Positions 41,280 to 51,397 of a stretch of DNA of 64,000 nucleotides are shown here, one piece after another; position 1 is the stretch's first letter; each line of letters begins with the position of its first letter. The translations under genes and the position numbers were made by a program. The DNA is from Toxotes chatareus (lineage: Eukaryota > Chordata > Actinopteri > Toxotidae), in contig CM028905.1 of the NCBI GenBank assembly GCA_016801885.1, positions 18,114,256 to 18,178,255 of the forward strand, given 5' to 3'. The notes below the pieces were generated by a model. The model worked only from the letters and a program-made list of their open reading frames with translations, ran no database searches and was not told where the DNA came from.

Positions 41280-42900
41280 CAAAGCTTGGAATGTATTTTC
41301 TCCTAGTTTCTGGTTCTGATTGTTTAAAGTGAAGACAGCACAAAACAAGTTTAAGACTCTATTCAGTAACATCAGAGCCATTTCCCCTGTAAAGCCTCTG
41401 CTCACTGTGATCTCCTCTTTCTCACTACAGTGACTGAACCAGTGTTTCCGCAGCACGGACTGCTCCCATATTCAGTAATGAAAAACCTTCCCAGCACCAC
41501 TGGCATCATGAGGTATATGGAAGAACGTATACACAATTTCTGGAGGGAATATGATTAAAGCACAATATGGCCTGATATAATATACACAATATACAATCCA
41601 TCCTGAATTATAAATCAGACCCTACACTGTGGGGACAGATTCCCCATTAACCCCTTGTATCAACCATAAATCAGTAAGTCTGACCTTAATAGGGGCTCAG
41701 CTGCCCCAGTGAATGCTATAACCTGTGTTTATAGTTACACTTAAATCAACATAGCAGATTAGAAATTAGAATTACTGTAAGTTATTTCGATTATAGTTGT
41801 TATAATGCTTTCATCAATGATGGTGGTATTAAAGAGATAGAAATATAAATGCCTGTATTGTTAATTCTGTAACACTATAAGTCAGTGTTAGTTTTCTTGA
41901 TAGAGATCTGATACTTTATGATTGATAAAGCAGTGGGCTGTGCTGCCTAATCTCTGATTGATGTTGAATTCAAGCATCATTTGAGAGTCTGAGAGATGAA
42001 AGCAGGAGCGAAAAAGGTTCACGATTCACCCACTTCTGCTTTTAGTGCATGGTAATAACGAAAAGGGGGATCTGAACAAGCCTCTCAGCATTTAGATGAA
42101 GTCAGTGCTTCTTACCTTCTTCTGGTTTAGAACAGCTGGAGTAAGAGAGGTGTGTTAAATGACATTTTAGCAAGAAATTCAAACTGAATCCGTGAATCCG
42201 TTTTCCCTGCCTCCACAGTTTAACAAACTTTCACTGTCTGAGCCCTTTTCATCTCTTGAACAAACATAATCATGTTAGAAACTGAAAATATCTGTATTAA
42301 ATTCAAAAAAAGAAAGAAATAGCAGTTAATATCACCACTGTGGAGAACAGGTGCATCCAAGTGCTGGTTTTGAGACTAAATTGTAAAAATAATAATGCAG
42401 CAATCTAATGATATAACAGTTTATAAGCAACTCCTTTGGAATCCAGTATCATGAAGAAAATAAAAACATCCTGCAAGTAAATGTGCTTTTCCTCAAGAGT
42501 GAGTTTTAGCCTGCATGTGCATGTTAAGGTGGTTGTGGGTGTTTGTTAAGGTGGAAGGTGTTGGCGTGGGTGGAAAGCTGCACTACACTGTGAATCGGGC
42601 AGGCAGATTTTAAGGTGAACAAAAGGACACGTTTGTGGAGGAAACACAGCTTCACGTTGGCTTCAGCCTCCGCAGAGTGTACAGGCTGCTGGATGAACTT
42701 GTGAAATTCCTGACACACCAGTTAAAGTTGGTGTGAAATATCACAGGACAGGCTGTGCAGCCTTAAGAAAGGGAAGATTATTTCTGTTGTTCTAGCTCAT
42801 CACTGACGGACAAGTTTCCTTTCTAACATCTTAATTTTGACATAATTATCGACTTGACAGTGGATCGTTTTTGAGGCTTGATGTGTCGTTCCTTTTCATC
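41280..42900. other. Noncoding DNA, no recognised element
   Basis: AT-rich. The first 200 bp after 41280 may still be repeat-derived. No coding exon recognised. Confidence 0.45.
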
Positions 42901-45299
42901 TGTCATTGTGTGTGTGTGAGTATTTTTAGATTTATGGGTTTGTGTTGGTCTTGTTGTCCTTTTTAATCCACCTCCTTAAGCAAACTTGTTAAAAATCACC
43001 AAAATAAATCTGAAAATTTTCCTGGTTGAAGAAAAAATCTGCATGAGAATTTTAATTGATTAATGTTTACCAAATTATCAATATGATAATGCACCAATAC
43101 TGCCCAATTGTCTTGATATAGATTTTAACGGCACAGTTCACATACATTTAACATGTATGTCAGCATCGCCAAAAGGCATCTACCAAAACAACTGGGCTGA
43201 ATTAACAAATATCAGTAACTGTAACCCATGACAAGTGACCACCACCACTACTACTTAGTGTTATGCCATCTTAGTCTGTAGAATTGTGGGTTCTGTCACC
43301 ATTGCTTACTGAGCATATGATCATGGAATAATATATATGGTGTATTGTTCATATTTCTTATTCATATTTTATTATTTATAATATAAGTAGTTTCCCATTC
43401 ATTTACTACTTTATTTTTTCACTTGAACAAGTATCACGTTAAAATGACAAGTCACATAGTGATTTGTAGATTACAAGAATATTAATTAAAACTGTAATAT
43501 TAATCCAGTCCAATTAAAACAGGGTCAGTATTCCAGGGTGTGTGGACAGTATCATAAATATATTATCCGTGCACCATCGTAAGTACGTGCATTGGTTCTA
43601 GCAATTGCCAAATGATATGATTATTTGATTTATATCTTATACATATCAATAATAAACAAGGTGACTTGATAACATATAACTCAATACCAATAACAGTACA
43701 ACTAATTAGTTAAACTAAAGACAAAAAAAAAAAGAAAAATGGCTCTCTAAATCCAAAAATGCAAGATACACTTAAAGGCATGACGAACAAATGCAAGGCT
43801 TCTCACTGTGCAGGACATGAATTATGTAGCGTCCTCCCCATGGGAAGCAGAACTCTAGGTAATTGGGTCTATAATTATTGATGGGGCAGAGGACCAAAGA
43901 GAAATAACCCACACATGCACTTTGGATTAGAAACAGTCGTCAGCACATGCAATGTGAAAATCACCCCCCCCATGCCCACATCTCATCTTTTCATTTAAGG
44001 CCTAAAAGAAACATTTACACCGCATGTAGGCAAAAAAGCTTATTGACAACATTTTCTAGAAATTTCACATTTCCTGTCAGACTCTGATTCAAGTAACTAT
44101 ACACAGAGAATTGTGTCCAAAGAATCTCAACAAATGTCAGAGTGTCAGTCCCTGTAACAAGTGACCTCTCACTGTCATTGTGTTATCAGCACATTACAGT
44201 AACAGGTAGCTAGACAGGTTCAAAGGCTGGTCACAATGAGTGTGCAAAGAATCAAAAAAAAAAAAGCAAACTTATAATTTAACTCACAACTATCATGTTA
44301 AGGAAGACAGCTTTTATTATAAGGGTTTTCTCTTTTCATGAGTTCAGCCTTTTGTGGTTAATGGCTTTCAATAAAATATTCAAGACCAAAAAAAAAAAGT
44401 GTTTGAAAATATGAGTCAAAGACTGACAGTTCAAGACAATTGCATGCTGACAAGGTGGCAGAATTTAAGGAGCAGTTTTGCATGAGTGTTTGTGTGTGTG
44501 TGTGTTATTTCACTGCTGGGGTGACAGAATGGGGGCAGATGGCAGATTGCTGAGGTTCTTGATGGCACAGAAACACATACAGGTAAACAAACATAGTGAG
44601 CCTGTACACGTAGAGCCACACTCACACAGACAGCCACTGCTGGCCCACACTAAACCACTGAACAGTTTCTACTGTTCTACTGTTTTGTTCAGTGAATTCA
44701 AGTTTACACTGGTCCACGCTGCCTCCAGGAAATAGCCATATGCCTGCACTCTAAGTACAACACTGACAATAACAGGCACAGTGTGATTTATGAATACAAA
44801 ACACTATGAACAAACAAAGAGGGACAGGGAAAAAAAATGACATGAAGAGACCAACAAGCAACAGGGGCTGCGTCCTTCATTTCATTCAAAATAACAGTGG
44901 ACATTTGAGTTTAGATACATAGGTACCTTGACCACTTTGTTGGATTTTTTTTGTTATATTTTACATTGACTACTTGCTGCTCAGCCCCTGCCTCTGTCGT
45001 TAGTCTCCCCCAGGTGACCTACTCAGTTTGTGACCTCAACCAGTTCCTGTTGCGCTGTGCAAAATTGTACGTAAGTGATTAATGACGCAGTTTACTGACA
45101 TGCCAAATAGAAATGCATATAAATTATAACAAATAGTGTAGAAGTAGGTGCATTGAGTCACAAAATAAACTTAAACTGTAAAGAAAATAAACAATTATAA
45201 ACATTTTTCTGTCACTTTATGTTCACTTTTTCAGCAGGTTGACTCAGTTTTTGTTGTTTTTGTACAGAAACAGTTAAATACCTTCTCTGTTCTTACTCT
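42901..45299. other. Noncoding DNA, AT-rich; one regulatory-looking patch
   Basis: Very AT-rich from 42960 to 43770. 43800-43925 is a repeat-free patch with GACATGAATTATGTAGCGTCC (about 43813-43833) and TAATTGGGTCTATAATTATTG (43860-43880), possibly regulatory. A C7 run at 43963-43969, A-runs near 44255 and 44387, and a GT run at 44490-44504. No exon recognised. Confidence 0.45.
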
Positions 45300-45525
45300 C
45301 ACATAGATGTTCTTCTGTTCCTTCCCTTTCATCTCTCCTCCAGTTCTTCCTTTCCTTTCTCATTCTTTTACCTCCTAGTTCTTCCTTTAATCACCTCCCT
45401 CACCTCTTCCCCTTCTTTTCCTTCTCTTCCTCACTTTCTGTCACGCCCCTCCTCTTTCTCCCCTCTCTCTTCATTTGTTCTCTGCCTCAGCCCTTGTCTT
45501 TCATTTTCCACTGCACTACCATAAC
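45300..45525 (+). repeat. Pyrimidine-rich tract
   Basis: About 220 bp in which the plus strand is largely C/T (CTTCC, TCTCC, CCTCC units), without a pure microsatellite. The strand bias is abrupt at both ends. Confidence 0.75.
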
Positions 45526-45735
45526 TGTTATTGTCCGTTCATGTCCCTCCTCAACATGTAATCAGTCTCATTCACGTTGTCATTGCCGCCTTATCTGCGG
45601 CACTGACATTACCGTCCGTCAAGTCAAATGGGAGCCATGCTGAGAATATGTGCTGCTAAATGATTCAAAAATAATACGCTCACCGTTGAACTCGTTCATT
45701 CTTTCTCCATCTTCCCTCTTTCATCTACTCTACTC
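45526..45735. other. Candidate conserved noncoding block
   Basis: Repeat-free, CpG-containing block with GCCGCCTTATCTGCGGC (45587-45603, a GCCGC/GCGGC stem around a GATA-type TTATCT), TAATCAGTCTCATTC (45560-45574) and AAATGATTCAAAAATAATACG (45658-45678). Word content suggests regulatory DNA; conservation untested. Confidence 0.25.
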
Positions 45736-46376
45736 TCTCGCACAGATCCACATCTTTAAATCCTGTTATTGCTGGAGCCTGCATTCCCTCTCCTCTACGA
45801 TGACTGGCTAATATGCTGTTGGTCCATCGTGTGGCAACAAAACAACTCCGACCCGTCATAGGCTTGGACTCTACAAGACATCTGAAGGAGTCATGTGGTA
45901 TCTGGCACCAAGACATCTGTGAGTTGTCAGAATGTTTTGACTCAGTGGTGTACATTTTCTGAGACAGGTGTCAAAAAAATCCATGTCCAGTAAGCCAGAT
46001 AATTTCGAAAATATCCTTAATATGTGAATATAAATAAATCAATGAATAAATAATAATAATAATAATAAGAAGAAGAAGAATGTGTCTTCTTAGACACATT
46101 CACCAAACTTCATATCACATCAGAGCCAACATCTGGAATGGAATAGTACAAACACAGCCTGGTTCCCCTGCTGAATCTGAGTTGGACTTTTGCTCTGTCC
46201 TGTTCCACTCTCCATAATCAGCGTAATTATATTTTCATACAGCCAAAGCCATAATTTTGTGGTTCTCATTTCCATGTTTTTTTTTTTCTGTCATTGGAAA
46301 GCCAAACATAAAGTGCCGAACGCTGTTCTGAGACACTGGTCAAATCAATGTTTCATGATTGCAAAGTCATCAAATT
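45736..46376. other. Noncoding DNA with (TAA)n-(GAA)n microsatellite
   Basis: A compound tract of TAA units then AGA/GAA units lies at 46046-46080. The rest shows no coding or repeat signature. Confidence 0.6.
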
Positions 46377-46405
46377 ACATACTAATCACCATGTGATTAG
46401 TATGT
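46377..46405. other. Perfect 13-bp stem with 3-nt loop
   Basis: ACATACTAATCAC (46377-46389), loop CAT, then the exact reverse complement GTGATTAGTATGT (46393-46405). Each arm contains GATTAG/CTAATC, a homeodomain-like word. Function unknown. Confidence 0.9.
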
Positions 46406-47079
46406 TATTTGTTTTATTACATTTACAATAAGTGACCACAGAGTGGTTTCAAGATGGAAGGAAGTTTTTACTGCAACACAGCCCCAACTATTTCTGAGAA
46501 GACTGAAGTCAATATTTTCTGATAGGTATGTCTTCACAGAGGCGTGTGTTCACAAAGAGAAAAAAATATTCTCTTTTAAATTAAGCTGGCTTAGAAATAC
46601 TCAGAATAAGAATGGAAAGAGGGTAAGTGAAGCAGATACAGACAAATTTTGCCGTGCTCCCTTTAAAGTAGCTTTAAATTTAAAGTTAAAGTTTTTCTTT
46701 ATCATTCGGCCACTTCTTTCTCCAGCTACACTTTAAGCACACGGCTACAAGTGTGAAAGGCATCTTTGAAAATATAGTTATTAACTAAGTAGGTGTTTGA
46801 GCCAGGTCGATTGGGTGGAAACAACCAAAAAATAAATGGAATCATAAAATGAACAACTCATGGCAGAATTTGAAACTGTAAAGTCGCCATCAAAGTAAAC
46901 AGAGAATAGAGAACAGTGGTGGAAACTGTTTGATTTTAGAAGGAAAAACTGCAATGAATTTATCTCTCCATCATAGCAGTGGTGGATGACACTGACTGAA
47001 GCGGATCTGATTTTTAATTAAAGACTTATATCTGCATCATACATCAGTCAGTTGTATCACCTGCCTGCTGCTGCATCAC
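46406..47079. other. Noncoding DNA, no recognised element
   Basis: AT-rich sequence with no repeat or coding signature. The 97-codon frame at 46443-46736 shows no family feature. Confidence 0.45.
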
Positions 47080-47660
47080 CTTCCTCTTCTTCTTCCATCT
47101 CTTCTTCAGTAGTCAGACCCACCCTCTCCTCTCATGCTACACTCAGTTTTCTTATCTCTAATTTCCTTTTTCATCATTTCCCATCTCTCCCTCTTTTATC
47201 ATGGCATCCTTACTCTGTCCTCTTCCTCTAAATCATCTGTCCTCCGTCTTCCCTCCCTACTTCCCTCCTTCAGTCTCTCTCATCTTTTTGTCCTCACTCC
47301 CTCCATGTCTTTGAGCCACATACCAGTCATCTTTTACAGTCAAGCCTTTGAAATATAGATCAGACTTCATTACCTACCTGCCTCTCTCTCTCTCAATTAA
47401 AAACAACCCCTACCTTTCTTCCTCTCATTCTCCCTCCATCATTCCCTTTCATCCATCCCTTGCTCTTTATCTTCCTATCAATCCATCAACCTTGTTTGTC
47501 TGCTTCTCCATTGTTCCTCCACGTTGTTGTCCTACTGAAACAAGGAAGGCCACATGAAGCCAGAGCCCCCGAAATACCCCCACCACCACCACTCCTTCAT
47601 CCGTCTGTCTCTCTATCACTCCCGCTCATTATCTCCTCGGTAACAGTCCCCATGGTGATA
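47080..47660 (+). repeat. Long pyrimidine-rich tract
   Basis: Nearly 600 bp of strongly C/T-biased plus strand (CTTCTTCTTCC, CTCTCTCTCTC, TCCCTCC), without a single repeat unit. The Ser/Leu/Pro-rich frames are artefacts. It is followed directly by a purine-rich tract. Confidence 0.8.
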
Positions 47661-47689
47661 GAGTAGCTATGAATCCAGGACATCCTTGA

Positions 47690-47935
47690 GAAGAGGTGAT
47701 GCCTTTTCAGAAGAGGAGAGAGTGAGGCGAAGACAGAAAGAAGCAAGGAAGGAATGGGATGAGAGAGGAGAAAAAAGTAGACTGAAAGAGAGGCAAAAAA
47801 AAAGCTGAGAATACTTATCAGGGCAGGTGAAAGAGAGAAAGGGCAGAAGAGGAAAAGAAGATGGTACGTAGGAGAAGGAGGAGAGGAGGTGATGACTTCA
47901 GAAGAGGAGAATAGGAAGAGGAGATAAAATCCTGG
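47690..47935 (-). repeat. Purine-rich tract opposing the pyrimidine tract
   Basis: The plus strand switches to A/G dominance (GAGGAGAG, AGAAAGAAGC, GGAGAAGGAGGAG). Together with the preceding tract it makes a pyrimidine-to-purine strand switch able to form imperfect intramolecular pairing. Confidence 0.8.
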
Positions 47936-47999
47936 GCAACCCATATATCATAAGCATAGAGGTTTATTTTGTGTTAAAAACTAGTACTAACTCTGGTAC

Positions 48000-48125
48000 A
48001 GAGATAAGTATGGGTTTGTTCAGGCCAGCTTAGCATAAAGGCCAGAAACAGGGAGCAACTGCCAGCTTAGCTCTGTCAAAAGTGACATTCCAGTCTTAGC
48101 TAGCAATTTCCAATATATCCAAGAG
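48000..48125 (+). mobile_element. Fragment of fish interspersed repeat (CTTAGCATAAAG family), copy 2
   Basis: CCAGCTTAGCATAAAGGCCA GAAACAGGGAGCAACTG, then CCAGCTTAGCTCTGTC and AAAAGTGAC, matches the blocks of the copy at 17985-18120 and the remembered fish consensus (AGCATAAAGACTGGAAACAGGG, GCCTGGCTCTGTCCAAAGG). The downstream half is lost. Confidence 0.6.
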
Positions 48126-48716
48126 TCAAATGGATTTTGATCATGGAGTAGTTGTTAGCAAAAGATTGCTTATGTTGCCTTTTTGGTCTATTGATGATAG
48201 TAAATCTGAGTCACTCCCGTAGCTCTGACGTGGTCTCCACCTGCTATTGAGAAAAATATCAGATTGAATAATCAAAGAAATAACTAAAGAGACACTTAGA
48301 GAGCACAAGCTTCAGTCAAGGCCATGGTCAAACAACATACACCAGATCTGAGAGACAAAACGAAAACAAAAATCTAATTCATCTGCAGGTATGGGGTGTG
48401 GAAATCAGTTTTATGAGTAACGTAAATGTGCATGAGTGAGCATTATAAAATGTGGGGTGTTGTTCAGTTCACAAAAGAAAAGGAAAGCTGTACCAATGCT
48501 GGCGGGTGTCGGCTGTGGAGAGAAAAAAGAAGAGAGTTAAGATGGTGTGGGCTGGGTTTTTATTCCCTGGGTTCACCCAGCCCAGGTGCTACAAATTTGG
48601 CTGGCACCAACCACGGCTTTCCATTACCTGCAAATGTAACATAATTAGGCAGGAGCTGTCACAAAAACATATAAACAAACCAGCAAACAAACAGACCAAC
48701 TAGAATGACACTCAGT
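48126..48716. other. Noncoding DNA, no recognised element
   Basis: Mixed sequence. 48660-48698 is rich in AAAC units and may belong to a separate element adjoining the MITE at 48722. Confidence 0.45.
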
Positions 48717-48721
48717 GGAGG

Positions 48722-48932
48722 ACATCCGCCAAGGAGGATCTGCTCCTTTAATTGGAACCGCACCAAAATGTACTGGGTTCTTCCCTGGCCCACACCCCAT
48801 CACTCCACCAAGTTTGGTGCCAATGGGTTCAGTACTTTTTGCGTAATTTTGCTAACAAATAAACAAACACAACACCACACAAACAAACAAACAAACACAT
48901 ACAGATGAAAACATAAACTCCTTGGAAGAGGT
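48722..48932. mobile_element. MITE-like repeat with CTCCGCCAAGGAGG-type inverted ends
   Basis: Left end ACATCCGCCAAGGAG (48722-48736) and right end CTCCTTGGAAGAGGT (48918-48932) are inverted copies at 12 of 15 positions. The interior carries CACTCCACCAAGTTTGGTGC (48799-48818) and an (AAAC)n tail followed by GATGAAAACATAAACTCC. Non-coding elements with the ends CCTCCGCCAAGGAGG and the internal CACCAAGTTT phrase are widespread in fish and other animals. About 211 bp. No clear target duplication. Confidence 0.75.
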
Positions 48933-50124
48933 GGCTGAAGTTCAGTAATGATCAGATTATGCTTTCTCAAGAATTTTATTCCATAAAATCCTGACATTAA
49001 ATTTTCAGCCCAGATAAACAGTAACATATATTGTTCAGTGAGTGGCAGCAGTAACAGTTATCACTGTGGCATTATTTTTACTTTTTCATTTGCTATTCCC
49101 AGGGACGGAGGATGACCTCTGAAAGCAGACTGAAAGCAGAAGGAAGTGAGAAGGATCACGGTAAAGTAAGTAAAGGAGAGATTTAAAGGCGGGGGATAGA
49201 CAATAATGAGGGAGAAGTGGACAAGGAAAGGAAGGAGCTGGAAAAAAGAAAAGACAACTATACAAAAACATGAGGAAGTGGGAGGACACACACACACACA
49301 CCATCTGAGCCCTCATGTATGAAGCTCCTGTTCTCCCAAGAGTTAGAGAGACAGAGTGTGTTTATGTGTGTGTGAGTGTGTGTTGGCCCAAATCCCAGGT
49401 ATAGTAGGAGGGATTTGTATATTTCTCTTCCTCTTAATGTCAAAATGCCATCTCTCTCCTTGTTTGGATGCATGATCTGCATGAGTGTGTGTGAGAGAGA
49501 TCCTGGCTGTTTTATTTTTATTTTTTTTAGAGACAGTTTCTATGTGGATCTGTGTGTGAGGTCTGATTTTGTACGTGTGATTATGTGCATTCACAGTATA
49601 ACAAATTTTATCTCAGTGGTTGCTCGATACCTCTGGAGCAGCTTGGAGCAGTTTCCATACTAGGACTCAAGTTTCCCCAGTATCTGATCTAGTATCTCTG
49701 GACATCATTAGTTTAATACTGTTGCTAAGTGTCGAATGGGGATCAGATACTTAGCATTTTACCTCTTATTACTTCTAATATTTCATGTCAACAATCACAT
49801 TGCTTTTATTGTAGTTACTTGTGACAACGTGTAATTTGTCTGTCTGTGGTTTAGCATTTGATAGTGTGTATTTCTTTGTGCTTTTACATATGGGAATGAG
49901 GTCTATTATAGCCGCTTAGACCCATGAATGATTGTGCGACTGCATGATTAACAGCCAGAAAACATCCCTCCACTGGACTGGAATCAGCTGCTGGGTTTGA
50001 TCACTATAAGCACACTATGAACAGACTTTTATTTATTTGACTAACTAAGAAGGAATGGCTGTCAGAAAACAACCAGCAGAACACAAGTGGAGCCCATATC
50101 AAGTTTGAGGTGGCGATCTCACTG
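48933..50124. other. Noncoding DNA with AC/GT and purine-rich stretches
   Basis: Purine-rich at 49100-49265, AC run at 49286-49302, GT runs at 49362-49382, A/T-rich and TG-rich beyond. No coding exon; the Thr/His-rich frames come from these repeats. Confidence 0.55.
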
Positions 50125-50440
50125 GCACAGGGCAGAGGAAGGGATAGCAAACGAGGGTTTTGTCTGATAGCACTCCCTATTTACTACTTTGTGCACTGTA
50201 TTTACTGTCTGCCATTTTATCTGAGTCTCTTTGAATGCAGCGTTGCATTTTACAGACACAAAAATTACCTCTGACTCTACAGCTGTCAGTGATGATGCAA
50301 AATGGAGATGATGATGATGATGACTAGTAAAAAATTTGTCAAAATCCAAATTTACTGCTTATTATTAAATAAACTACTGAATGTGTTATATAAGGGGTAA
50401 TGAATGGGAGTGATTTCTGACACAGCCTAGTTTCTATTGA
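50125..50440. mobile_element. Old fish interspersed repeat (copy 2 of 2)
   Basis: Shares ordered blocks with 23640-23950: CTGCCATTTTATCTGAGTC, GTTGCATTTTACAGACACAA, GGGTAATGAATGGGAGTG and ATTTCTGACACAG. It contains a (GAT)n run at about 50305-50321. No coding capacity. Confidence 0.6.
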
Positions 50441-51060
50441 CGTCAGCTGTGTGTAACTGCCATGTAACCTAGCGACAAATCAAAAGTTCTGACCGTGACA
50501 ACTAAATATTCTTCCTCCTTGTCTTTGTGACTAAAACACAAATGCTGCCACAACAATCAATATTTATCATGTACTTTCATTATCCTGTGATGCACTTATG
50601 ATGCATTAGCACCTCCTGAGTGCCACTTAACGTCAGTTGCTGCTTGCTGCAACATTTTGTTTTGTAAGAATAAATACCTCATCTTTAAGTAAAAGCAACA
50701 ACTGCAGTGTTTGCATTTACACTTTCTTCAGTCCATGATGTAAATCTCATCAAAAGAGGGAGTATATGAATAATCAAGAGGTGTGATAGTGAAACAGTGT
50801 AATTGTCAATGATGTCTAATGTTTAGCGTCACTGGTGAATTTTAGCACTTCAGTGAATGGGCGAGTACATTTGGCGGTGCCGCAGAGCTTGAATAGTTCA
50901 GGAGTGTAAACAGTGAGCAGGAAGATTTGTGCATTTCATTCATGCTCATGCTTGCTGGTCTTAAATTAGCTTGACACTTCTCAGTGTACTACATCTTCTT
51001 TTCTGCTTCCTCTCCTTAATCTCCTATTTTTGTTGTACACCCTCTCTCCATCTCTTGTGG
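50441..51060. other. Noncoding DNA, no recognised element
   Basis: Mixed AT-rich sequence; no coding or repeat signature. Confidence 0.45.
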
Positions 51061-51110
51061 GACCTGGGGGAAATAGGGAAATGAATCGGGGGGAGGGGGA
51101 CTGAAGACAA
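51061..51110 (+). other. G-rich tract
   Basis: G-runs of five, three, six and five in 45 bp (GGGGG at 51067, GGG at 51076, GGGGGG at 51089, GGGGG at 51096). Quadruplex-compatible, with one longer loop. Confidence 0.55.
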
Positions 51111-51169
51111 AAAGGAAAGAAGACGAGACATCTGGTAAATCATTTAGCAGACAAGAACAGGTGGCTCTC

Positions 51170-51312
51170 TCATACACCCATGTCATCCATACTTTTACAG
51201 GGTGAAATATTTATTGGGCTGCCACAAAACGAGGCACTCATAATTTGGTTTCCGCGCATGGTGGCTCTCAGGCTCATTACAAGTAAATATTACGTGCCAT
51301 ATGCTTTCATTT
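51170..51312. other. Candidate conserved noncoding block
   Basis: Repeat-free stretch between two G-rich tracts, with AATATTTATTGGGCTG (51208-51223), CATAATTTGG (51239-51248), TTCCGCGCATGG (51251-51262) and AAATATTACGTGCC (51285-51298). Word content resembles an enhancer core. Not tested. Confidence 0.22.
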
Positions 51313-51367
51313 TTACAGACTAATGTCCTACAAACTAATGTGCTATTACCAAGGGAGGACAGGAGAT

Positions 51368-51397
51368 GGGAGGGTGGGGGGTGGGGGGGGGGAGGGT
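51368..51397 (+). other. G-rich tract, strong quadruplex pattern
   Basis: G-runs of 3, 3, 6, 10 or so and 3 separated by one or two bases. This is the densest G tract in the window. Confidence 0.8.
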
